This document shows positions 33,601 through 46,129 of a stretch of DNA of 64,000 nt, in pieces. Each line of letters opens with the position of its first letter. Within the stretch, counting starts at the first letter, position 1. The notes under the pieces are model-generated. The model was not told where the DNA came from. It saw nothing but the letters and a program-made list of their open reading frames with translations, and did not search any database. The stretch comes from Pseudorasbora parva (taxonomy: Eukaryota > Chordata > Actinopteri > Cypriniformes > Gobionidae), in assembly GCF_024679245.1 (NCBI RefSeq), contig NC_090173.1, positions 7,188,428 to 7,252,427 on the forward strand. The letters run 5' to 3'. The position numbers and the translations under genes are program-made.

Positions 33601-36600
33601 CCCAGAATCTTAACCAGTGGATTCCGTATTCGGTTTCGGCAGATTCTTAACCAGTGGATTCGGTATTCGGTTTCGGCAGAATCTTAACCAGTGGATTCGG
33701 TATTCGGTTTCGGCAGAATCTTAACCAGTGGATTCCGTATTTGGTTTCGGCAGAATCTTAACCAGTGGATTCGGTATTCGGTTTCGGCAGAATCTTAACC
33801 AGTGGATTCGGTATTCGGTTTCGGCAGAATCTTAACCAGTGGATTCGGTATTCGGTTTCGGCAGAATCTTAACCAGTGGATTCGGTATTCGGTTTCGGCA
33901 GAATCTTAACCAGTGGATTCGGTATTCGGTTTCGGATTCGGCAGAATCTTAACCAGTGGATTCGGTATTCGGCAGAATCTTAACCAGTGGATTCGGTATT
34001 CGGCAGAATCTTAACCAGTGGATTCGGTATTCGGTTTCGGCAGAATCTTAACCAGTGGATTCGGTTTCGGATTCGGCAGAATCTTAACCAGTGGATTCGG
34101 TTTCGGATTCGGCAGAATCTTAACCAGTGGATTCGGTATTCGGCCAAACGTCAAAAAATCTGGATTCGGTGCATCCCTAATTTGCACCGACTGCCTTGCT
34201 CCCAAACAGCCGACCATGGAGTCAAAATGAGGTCAAAATTGAGGACACGCCGCCTGGATACAAGTCATATGTCTGGCAGTATTTTGGGTCTCTCATTAAA
34301 AAAGACAAAGACGGCAATAGAGTAACTGACAGGACTAAGACTGTGTGTATGTCATGCTGTCATTCCGTACACCACATCCAACACATCAAACATGAACCAC
34401 CACCTTCAACGTCACCATAAAAACGCGAAGACAGCCCCGGAGAAAACGAGCCTACTGAAGGGACAGCTGGCCATGAAACAAGCGCTGACACCAACTCTAC
34501 CTCCGTCAAGTCCGCTATATGGACTATATGGCTCCATTTAACATGGTAGAGAACGGAAAATTCATCCAAATGTTCAATGTGCTGGAGCCCAAGTTTAAGA
34601 TATCATGTCGAGGACATTTTTCAGAGAAGGTAATCCCAGAAATTTACAATGAAACCAAACAAAAGGACTCACATATGCAGTGCGCTCTGGGCTTTGGCGG
34701 CCTCATGAGGACTGCTGTAGCGAATCAGAGCGCTGCCCTGCGTCAGGCCGAGGTGAAAGGTCAGCAGGGGGCCGTGCTGCAGGCAGATGGTCCTCAGGGT
34801 GGAGCCGTCGATCTGCACAGATGTGAACACACTCATCCTGATGCTTCACACACTTACAGACATCAACACACACACACACACACCAACTCACATGAAGCGC
34901 CAGCACACACACACACACTCTAAAGGTTTGGGCTCGGGAAGATCTCTCTAATGCTTGTGAAAGGAGAGCCTCTTCTGCTCACCAAGGCTGCATTTATTTA
35001 TTGATCAAAAATACAGCAAAACAGTCGAACATTACTGCGGTTTAAAACGGCTGGTTTCTCTCCGTCCTGTAAACGCTCTGCAAAAAATGCTCTTCTTCTT
35101 TAGTATTTTTGCCTTGTTTCCTGTCCAGATATTTAAATATTCTTAAATCAAGATGCATTTACTAGATAAATAAAACATCAAAAGTTTTTTTTTTTCTTGT
35201 TTTCTGGGGAAAAATATCACAATGAAGTGAGTTTGTGCTTAAAACAGGCAAAATAATCTGCCAATGGGGTGAGAGAAACGAAATTGGGACGGAAACGAAA
35301 CAAGATTTCAATCAGAAACAAGATTATGTTTCTCATCCCATTATTTTGCCTGTTTTAAGTAAAAACTCATTGTGATATTTTCCCCCAGAAAACAAGAACA
35401 AATATCCTCTGTCATCTTACCGTATATGAGACGACCACCCCATTATCCAGACTTATTTTGGGGGAAAAAATTGGTTTCCAATAGAAAATAATTGTATTTG
35501 AAAATTCTACTGATAATTAATTGGAAAAAATGTAACAGCACTCATTAAAAATTTGTTATTAATAATTTGTCACAAAAGAAAGTGCACTCTGTCAATGAGT
35601 TCAGAAATGAACGAATGAGTGACAAAAATGAAAAACATTTTCACAAAAATACCAAAGTTTATGTAGACCTATGTGTGTATTAGTGTTGTCACGATACCAA
35701 AATTATGACTTCGATACGATACCAGACTAAAATATCGATATATCGATACTAAATCGATACCACAGTAAAAAAAGAAAAAAAAAGATAAGATGCTTAATAT
35801 AACAGACCTTGTTATTATTCATTGTTATTTTTTACTAAAAATTCATGTGGCCAGCATGTTCCTTAGGGTTGGGCATCGTTTGATTTGAACAATTATTGAT
35901 CAATAACTATTAAAATTATCTCAATGTATTTTTTACAATGGGGTAAAATTTGGTGCTATGCCGCTGAAGACGACCCCCCATTCCTCAGCCTATTTTAGGA
36001 CACAAACCTCATCTTTTATTCGGGTATACACACTGCAAAAAATGCTCTTCTTACTTAGTAATGTGTCTTGTTTCTAGTCTAAATATCTTGATATTCTTAA
36101 ATCAAGATGCCTTTACTAGATCAGATAAACGACATAAGATAGTTTTTCTTGTTTTGTTGAAAATAAAATCAAAATGAAGTGAGTTTTTGCTTAACCCTAA
36201 ATGCATGACTGTTTCGCCAAACATTCTTACATATTCGGGTCGTTAGCGACCCGGATCTATATTTAACATGGATAGACCTCTACCTGTCGTGATAATATAT
36301 AAAACTCCTGATGTTAGAGTAACAGCTACAGAAGATAAAATAAAACCTATTTCGTTACCTTTTGGAGCTTGGAATGGTTCAGTGTGAGCAGATGTTTAAT
36401 ACCATCATCATATGACCTCGTCAGAGTTTACCAGTAGATTCAGCATCTGCCGCATATTCGCGATCTCGAGCATATTCTCCAAACTCATTTTCAATGTCTT
36501 CAAAATCAATATTTTGATCACTGACAGCTTCTTGACCACATCCATCATCAAGAGACAGACACTAATATTTGATTGTGTTTAGTACTTGCTCTCTGCTGTA

Positions 36601-39600
36601 AATCACTGAGCCATTTTAAGTTTTGCAGATTATTATTGTTTCGTTTTCTGTCAGAGGCGACTATGAGTGAAACGTCACTTCACCATTGCGTTTCAGACAT
36701 TGCCACCTTGTGGAATAAAGGTGAATTGCGCCGTATTTCGTCATTATAGATTAATTTATCAGTGTGCAAAAAAATATATACGTACAATCCTACACACCTC
36801 GGGTCATTAGCGACCCTATACAATTTTGACAAAAAACTAGTGGAAAAACAGGCATCCAATTATAATTCTATTATTGTTTTCTTCTTATATTGTTTAAAAT
36901 GGATTGATTGAGGAATACTAATTAGGTTGATGTCTAACTTTAAAAAATGAATGAGGAGCAGGGTAGTGAATGACGCGACCCGAGGTATGCATTTAAGGGT
37001 TAAAACTGTCAAAATGATCTGCCAATGGGGTGAGAAAAATAATCTTGTTTCTCGTATCCGTCCCAAATACAAATTTACCCCATTGACAGATCATTTTGAC
37101 TGTTTTAAGCAAAAATTCACTTTATTTTGATATTTTCCCCCAGAAAACAAGAAAAAAAAAAAAAAACACTAAATAAGAAGAGCATTTTTTTTTGCAGTGT
37201 GAAGTTCCCATCTAGCTCATTTGAGGTCCCAATTTTACATTTATTTATTCTGAGAATGGATTAAATTAATATAATATCAATAAAAATGACATCAAACATG
37301 TAGTTTTTACTGTGAACTTAAACAGAACTTCATGAAGTTTGGATTTTTTTTCCTTTAGAAAGTTAGACTAGACAAGATTTCAATCAGAAACCAGACAAAA
37401 ATCACTAAGTAAGAAGAGTTTTTTTTTTGCCGAATCAACAATCAGGACTTCAGCTCTGATCACAGCAGCCGTATAAGACGACTCCACACACACTGTCGGC
37501 GCCCTCTAGTGCTTTCTCCCTTTCCCACCTAAATTATGTCTGTATTGCGAATATAAGACGACCCCCCATTCCTCAGCCTATTTTTAGGACACAAACCTTG
37601 TCTTTTATTTGGGTATATACACTGCAACAAATGCTCTTCTTACTTAGTAATTTTGTCTGGTTTCTAGTCTAAATATCTAAAAATTCTAATAGTTAATAAT
37701 ATTACTAGATCAGTAAAATGACGCTTTATTTTGTTGAAAATAAAATCTAAATGAAGTGAGTTTTTGCGTAAAACAGTTTAAAATGATCTGCCAATGGGGT
37801 GAGAATAATAATCTAGCTTCTGACTGAAATCTTGTTTCTTGTTTCTGTCCCAAACAGAAATAAGATTATTATTCTCACCCCATTGGCAGATCATTTTAAC
37901 CTGTTTTACGCAAAAACTCACTTCATTTGGATTTTATTTTTAAGAAAACAAGAAAGAATATCTTATGTCGTTTTGCTTATCTAGTAAATACATCTTGATT
38001 TAAGAATATTTAGATATTTGGACTGGAAACAAGACAAAAAACACTAAATAAGAAGAGCATTTTTTTGCAGTGTGAAGTTCCCATCTTAGCTCATTTGAGG
38101 TCCTAATTTTACATTTATTTATTCTGAGAATGGATTAAATTAATATAATTTCAAGAAAAATGACAGCAAAAATGTAGTTTTTACTGTGAACTTAAGCAGA
38201 ACTTCATGAAGTTTGGATCCTGCACACGGTGCAATTTTTCAAAATCCTTTGCGAATGTTGCTTGTCAGACTGTACGAACATGATCGCCGCTGTTACTTGT
38301 AATCTTACTTAGTTACTTTTAAAGTAATCTGTAAAGTAACTAATGGGTCCTGCACACTGTGCGATTTTTCAAAATCCTTTGCGAATGTCCCTTGTCAGAC
38401 TGTACGAACATGATCGCCGCTGTAAGCTGTCACACTGTAAGATCTCAGTTGTCATTAATGTCAGACTGCACGATAGTGAAGGCGCGCTAAAAACGGACGC
38501 GCACAAGAAAACTCGTCCGGTGTTTAATATCATCAATGAATGAAGCGTTCGGTGACGGTGAGCTGCATTACACGCAGGACTGAAAGGCTGGCAACAAAAA
38601 AATCTCTAGCTCTCGTTTTGGTCATAGTTTGTCTTGATAAACGGAGATATTTGACAGTCGTCGTAGGAGAAGTCACACTGCAGGATTGTGTGCCAAATCT
38701 TCTGACACTGCCAGAATTTCGTCTGAGGTAAAGTTTGATCGCAGCGCTCATTAATCGTCTGAACATCAAACTAACGACCAAAGACGTCAGATTTTAGCCT
38801 CGGATCAGAGGAATCTTTTAGGATTTGCTAAATTTCAGATGGCCAAAATCATACAGTGTACACCGGCTTTAGACTAGACAAGATTTCAATCAGAAACAAG
38901 ACAAAAATTTAGTAAGAAGAGCATTTTTTTTTTTTGCAGAAGCAACAATCAGGACTTTAGCTCTGATCACAGCAGCCGTATAAGACGACCCCCCATTCCT
39001 CAGCCTATTTTAGGACACAAACCTCGTCTTTTATTTGGGTATACACTGCAAAAAATGCTCTTCTTACTTAGTAATTTTGTCCTGTTTCTAGTCTAAATAT
39101 CTAAATATTCTTAACTCAAGATGCATTTACTACACAAGTAAAATGACATAAGATATTTTTTTGTGTGTTTTGTTAAAAATAAAATCAAAATAAAGGGAGT
39201 TTTTGCTTAAAACAGGCAAAATGATCAAAATGGAAAAAAGAAATAAGATTTCAAACAGAAACAAGATTATGTTTCTCACCCCATTGGCTGATAATTTTGC
39301 CTTTTTTAAGCAAAAATTCCCCTTATTTTGATATTTTCCCCCAGAAAACAAGAATACATTTCTTATGTCACTTTACTAATCTAGTAAATGCATCTTGATT
39401 TAAGAATATTTAGATATTTGGACTGGAAACATGTCAAAATCACTGAGTAAGAAGAGCATTTTCCCCTCTCAGCAGCCGTTGGAAATGGCAGTATTTCCCA
39501 GTTTTCCAGTATTTTTGATCGAATAAACTCCGCTGTACCTGTGGCGTGAGGTTCCGCAGTAGCAGCCATGATTTTCCCGCCGACGCTCCTCCGTCGCTCC

Positions 39601-42600
39601 ACTCTGAAGAACACGATACATGAACAGGTTGAGCTTCTCGCGCGTCCGTTGCTCATGTAAGATGGCGGCGTGTGTCTGTAGTACCTGATTTAAAGGCCGA
39701 CTCGGGGCCGCTGGCTCCGCCCCCCCACGCCCGGGGCATCCGAGGCCCCTCCCCCGACCACTTCTGACTGCTGAGGCCCGGCGGGGGGCGGGGCAAGTGA
39801 GAAGCGTTCCGATTGGTCCGCCACGATTTGCCGTGTCCAATGGGCTCCGGCGGCCAGCTGGACTTCAGCTCCGAGTATTTAGCTAAACATTAGGAAATAT
39901 CACCAGCTGTGCTTGCAAATCAAACGCCTTAAAATAATAAACGATGGTGTTGAGGCGTTACCTGTCCCATGTGCAGAATCTGAGGCACTGTATGGCCAGG
40001 CACCAGGTGAAGGCATACAGGTGTTCAGAGAGTTTGACCCTGAAAAACAGATTTACACGCATTCAATTCAAGTGCATTCATCTGTATCTGATATTTATTA
40101 TTACAACTTTATGCAAAACAAAAGACTCTGTGTCCGGTTCACAAACTGAGATGCTCTGTGTATTCTGACAGTAGTGATGTTAACAGTGAAACCAAAAAAT
40201 GAATTGATTTTCAGTGAAGCTTTGTATCGATGCTTGATTCGTTCTATCAAAATCACGTGACCTATGACGTCCGAAGCTTCATTTCACACACGCCCACGTG
40301 ACTGCTTCATACTCCGATTCGAAAAGCGTGACGCAGGTGGTTAGAAATGTTGTATTGCACTAGCTTATTGTGTGTGTGTGTGTGTTTATTTAGGGTGCGT
40401 TCACACTTGTCATGTTTGGTTGGATTAAGTCGAACCCTGGTGCGATTGCTCGGTTAGTGCGGTTCATTTGAACATATGTGAACGCTGCCATCTGAACCCT
40501 GGTGCGCACCAAACAAGCGGACCGAGACCGAAAAAGATGGGTCTCGGTCCGCTTCCAAACGAACTCTGGTGCGGTTCAACTGATATATGAACGCAACACG
40601 GACCAAAGACATGTAAACGGACCAAAAACAGGACGTGATGTCAAGATGCAACGCTACAAGTCAGCTGATTTGACGACGCAGAAAGATCGATCGGTGTATC
40701 CAAAATGAATAATGTACGTTAGAGGGCAAACGTAGAGCAACGAGGAAGTGCCTCATCAATATTTGGTCAGACGAGCATGTTTCGAAAATGCTAGAAAAAA
40801 CGCACAAACAGCAAACCTGGCTCTTCTCATCAAAGGACCCGTGTTGCCCATTAGTATTAGGGGTGTAAGAAAATATCGATACACGTGAATATCTCAATAT
40901 TATGTTTGGCGATACTGTATCGATTCTCAAAAACGCTGTATCGATATTTATATATTTATTTATTTACATCCAAGATTCGTGGCTTTGTGTTCGGTTTAAA
41001 CCACAGACTGTATAACACCCAACCGCTAGATGGCAGTGTTATCTCAGACCGTATAACTGACGCGGAGCCGGAGAAGCGGAAGGTGAAAGTGCGCGCATCA
41101 CTAGTGTTTACATTAGCAAACCCAGCTCTCAAGACGATAGCATTATTCCGCTCTTGCAGTATACAGAGCTGAAGTGTGGGCTCATGTTGGCTTCAACTAT
41201 AAAGAAGCCACTAAGGAAATCGACAAGAATCATTTTGTTTGCAAAATAGGCCAAGTTATAATCTAATACTCGGGAAACACATTGAAATAGAGAGCTCGCT
41301 TAACATCCTGACGTCACCCGCGCTGCCGAGAAGCGTTTCGATAGAATGTACTGCACGTTTTCCTCTCAGTAACAAAATAAACACACACCAAAACTGACAG
41401 CGGTGGCAGGAGAACGAAAGATCATAGCGATGTGGATATGGATGCACCAGCTCTGCAGTTCAGTTCTTGAAATAGCACTTTATACAATAGACCGCTTTAT
41501 AGAAAACAGCTTTAGGCGCACTGCACTCCCTTTTTTGGTCGGCGTTTTCTCATTCAAAAATGAGCAGTGCGCTTTAATGTTTCTAGGCAACCCCCGAATC
41601 ACCTGTACTGTCAGTCAAATCAATGTAACGGTCAACACAACGGAAGGCCCGCCGCTTCATTCATTCGATTGGACAACAGAACATAAGCGCGATGATGTTG
41701 CGCGCTTTTCCGCTCAGAGTTGACTTTTTTTCCACTTCATGCGCTCGGAGAAGCTCCTTCAGAAACGCGAGGCGCCCAGGGCGCATAAGCAGCGCGCATA
41801 ACGCTCTCTGCCAAACGAAATCCATTCAAAATGGCTTCTCGCTGCAAAAACGCGTTCTGTGTGATCGGGGCTACTGTGTTAAATATAAAACAAACAGTCA
41901 TTCAGTCATGAAATGGACTGCACTTTCTGTTGTTAAATAGCCACTGCTATACTGTGAACCTTTAAAACATTTACACATAAAGAATCCTGCAGTCACTTTA
42001 CATTCCTCTTAACTTAGATTGCACATTGCATATGATTAGTGATATAAATGATACTGGATTAATTAAATAAAATACTTTGTCTCGTGTTTTAGGCTTATGG
42101 TTGTGTTCTTTATTCTTTTAAATTATAAAAAACAAAAACACACAAAAAAGAAATATTGCAATATATTGCCTCTCTTACAATATCGCAATATATTGCAATA
42201 TATCGTATCGTAACCCCTGTATCGTGATACGTATTGTATCGCCAGATTCTTGGCAATACACAGCCCTAATTAGTATACAGACAGACGACAGAACGGCCGT
42301 CTCTCTTCTGCACAACGGAGGAAATCCTGCTGCTGTTTTGAATGTTTTGAACATTTCATGAGCTCTTCATGAGTTCTCAACGGGTAAAAATAATGCCACA
42401 CGCATAAAATAATCGTGTTTAATCCGCACACAGCGTTGTTTTGAATGTTCGGTAAGCGAGATATACGTCATATAAGCCGACCAATTGTGACCGTCTCCTT
42501 ATGCCTTTGGTTCAGTAACTTTAGGTTCGCTGTTAAAAATGCCAGTGTGAACGCTAAGCGGACCAGGACTATATGTTTTGTTTTTTGGTCCGGACCAAAC

Positions 42601-45600
42601 TAAGTTCACACTGCAGGCAAAAGTGTCCCAAATCTGGTCAAGTGACCAGGTCAGGCCTCTTCAGAGGTAGTGCGAACACTCAAATCTAGCCCAGATCTGA
42701 TTTTTTCAAATCAGATTTAGACCACATACATACGTGTTCCTGAATCAGACCCAGATCTGATTTTTTCCAATGCGGCTGCAGTGTGAACAACCAAAGCGGA
42801 TTTGATGCGGATATGATGCGTATTTTACGTCAATCTATGTCGACATTTGTCACAATTATGCACCGGCGGGTTAGCCCTAGACACAACAGACACAGACCGT
42901 AACATTAAAAACCTGACTAGATAAGGAGAACAGCGATGGAGCGAGTCAGTGGAGGGAGAGTGAGGTGTTAGACCTCATTGGTATATGGGGAGTTACTTCA
43001 GATCAAGCTCAACTAGAAGGATCCTACCGTAACCGCTCCGTTTTTGAAAGCTCACGAAATGGAAGAACGGGGACAGAAAAACGTGGCTTCAGTGCCAAAG
43101 GTGACAAAAGGCCAAAATAACCAATTTTGCTCTCTTTCTTTTCGTTCTTCTCTTCAGCACCTGCTCATTAATGTTATGGCTTCCATTACACAAACATTTT
43201 TTCTTACTTCCTCTATAAACTCCCGAACTTTAGTGCAACAGCGTGCTGCGTCTGATGATATTGATATTGTTCTTTTTCACATGTGTGTTAGTTTGAAACC
43301 TGAAACAGTTCACACTGGATTCAGATTTAGGCCACATTTTAAAAGGTAATGTGAACAGCCAAACAAAAAATCAGATCTAAGCAAAAAATCAGAATTGATT
43401 AACCAAACTAACCGAACTACAAGTGTGAACGCACCCTAAGTCTACTTGCATTATTCTGTATCAAGTTTTATTTGTTTACAAACAGGAAAAATGTCCGTAT
43501 TCACAATACAAAACTTAGTTTCTAGGAGTATGCAAAGGAACAGATTGTCGTCATGTATTTAACATATTGATTCATTCGTTTATACATCTATCCATTATTT
43601 TTTATTCTTTTTACTTATAAGACAATGGTTGCAAAACATTTTGCGACACAGCGCTTTCCCTCACTTTCACCAGAAGAGGTCCTCGTCGAGCTCTCGAGCT
43701 TCGAGTAATGAACCTTTTTCTGATTCAATTGTGCTGAAAGCTTCACTTCGCCATCACTATCTGACAGCTTTCTATCAGAACCAGCATTAACTTCTGGAGC
43801 AGTTTGAGCTCCAGTAGCTCGTCTGTTTGATCGGACCACACAGGCCAGCCTTCGCTCCCCACGTGCATCAATGAGCCTTGGCCGCCCATGACCCTGTGGC
43901 CGGTTCACTACTGTAACACCTTAACAGGTGTGCTGGTCAATCTGTAGTTTAACGGGCACATTTTAATAATCAAAACACTAAATACCTACTCACAGCCAAA
44001 CCCAGGGCTTTGCTCTTCCTCAAACATGCTGAATACGGCACTGATATAAACCATGAGCTCAGAGGTTACGGTGAACCCTCTCTCCCTCAGTACCTGTGTT
44101 GTCTTGCAGCAGATGATGTTCGGTATCACCAAGCACGGCGGATCCCATCATTCCCACAGGGGTCATGTAGGGGTCAGGCTCGGGCTCGGGGCTCTGGACG
44201 CCCTTCCACGGGACGCCCGGCTGAAACTCTGAGTGACACGAGACATATATTACAGCAATAAAGAAGCATATGAAGCAGTCTAACGACACACACACTGAGC
44301 AGTTCTTCAACTCTGTCACATACAACTCAAAATTAAACGAGTATTACTACGATATGACCGAAACCAATTTCCAGAAATCTCATTTTAAGCCTGTGGCTTT
44401 GGAAACATCAAGTGATTTGCAGTTCACATAACAAAAAAAGTGCAGTGCGGTTTAAAAGTTTAGGGTCATGTCATTCATAAGCGGCTCAGTAAAGAGTTAT
44501 AATTCTGCTCTTCAAACTTTCTGTTAATCTGTTCTGTTCAAAAGACACGATTGCAGTTTCCATAACTTCAAACTGTTTTCAACACTGATAATAATCATAC
44601 ATGTTTCTTAAGTAGGATTATGTGACACTGAAGACGGGAGTAATGATGCTGAAAATTCAGCTTTAACGTCACAGGAACAAAACAGTTTATAAACACACCG
44701 ATCAGGCATAACATTATGCTACATCCTAATATTGTGTCTGTCCCCCTTTTGCTGACCCGTCGAGGCATGGACTCCACTAGACCCCTGAAGGTGTGCTGTG
44801 GTATCTGGCACCAAGGTGTTAGCAGCAGATCCTTTAAGCCATGTAAGTTGCGAGGTGGGCCCTCCATGGATCGGACTTGTTTGCTCATCCCATTGTTCAG
44901 CACATCCCACAGATGCTCGATTGGATTGAGATCTGGGGAATTTGAAGGCCGAGTCGACGCCTCAAACTGGTTGTTGTGCTCCTCAAACCATTCCTGAAGC
45001 ATTTGTGCTTTGTGTCAGGAGCATTATCCTGCTGGAAGAGCCACAGCCACCAGAATACCGTTTCCATGAAAGGCTGAACATGGTCTCAGCAATGCTTAGG
45101 TAGGGGGAGCGTGTCAAAGTAACATCCACATGGATGGAGGACCCAAGGTTTCCCAGCAAAACATTGGCCAAAGCATCACACTGCCTCCACCGGCTCGCCT
45201 TCTTCCCATAGTGCATCCTGGGGCCATGTGTTCCCCAGGTAAGCCACACACACACACACACACCCGGCCATCCACAACAAACTGAGCTGCTCTGTGTATT
45301 CTGACAGCTTTCTATCAGAACCAGCATTAACTTCTGGAGCAGTTTGAGCTCCAGTAGCTCGTCTGTTTGATCGGCCCACACGGGCCAGCCTTCGCTCCCC
45401 ACGTGCATCAATGAGCCTTGGCCGCCCATGACCCTGTGGCCGGTTCTCCACTGTTCCTCTTGGAGCACTTTTGATAGAGACTGACCACTGCAGACCGGGA
45501 ACAGCCCACAAGAGCTGCAGTTTTGGAGATGCTCTGACCCAGTCGTCTAGCCGTCACAATCTGGCCCTTGTCAAACTCGCTCAAATCCTTACGCTTGGCC

Positions 45601-46054
45601 ATTTTTCAAACTTTGAGGACAAAATGTTCACTTGCTGCCGAATATTTCCCAACCCACTATCAGGTGCCATGATGAAGAGATCATCAGTGCTACTCTCTTC
45701 ACCTGTCATAATGTTATGCCTGATCAGTGTATATTCCCATAGAAAACTGCTATTTTAAATTGCAAAAATGTTTCACTGTTTTTTTTAATCAAATAAATGC
45801 AGCCTTTGTGAGCAGAAGAGACTTCTTTCAAAAACATTTAAAATATCTGCTTTGAGCGGTAGTGTAGGAATGCCTATAAATCAGATTTAGACATTGATGA
45901 TAATAAGAGCTGTCAGATCTGTGTGCGTTACCTGGAGGCCAGGTGGGGTTTGCAGGAGGCGTGTCCATTTTAGCAGCCACGCCTCTGTGCCAGCCGCCGC
46001 CCAACATGTCAAACTGAGAGAACGAGCCGCCGCCGGCCAGCTTTACCGGCCCTG

Positions 46055-46129
<75 letters not shown>

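Noticed and set aside
32604..34140. Regular direct repeats resembling a CRISPR array, and open frames rich in FG (VFGFGRIL) resembling nucleoporin repeats
   Set aside because: There are no spacers: units are head to tail. The FG-like peptides are just the 37-bp unit read in three frames.
34519..34923. 134-aa plus-strand open frame
   Set aside because: Its first part is the hAT fragment and the rest is antisense to the tnrc6b RRM exon and CA repeats.
43044..43349. 101-aa plus-strand open frame [13 protein letters not shown]
   Set aside because: It lies within the large non-autonomous transposon, and no domain, splice structure or homology is recognisable.
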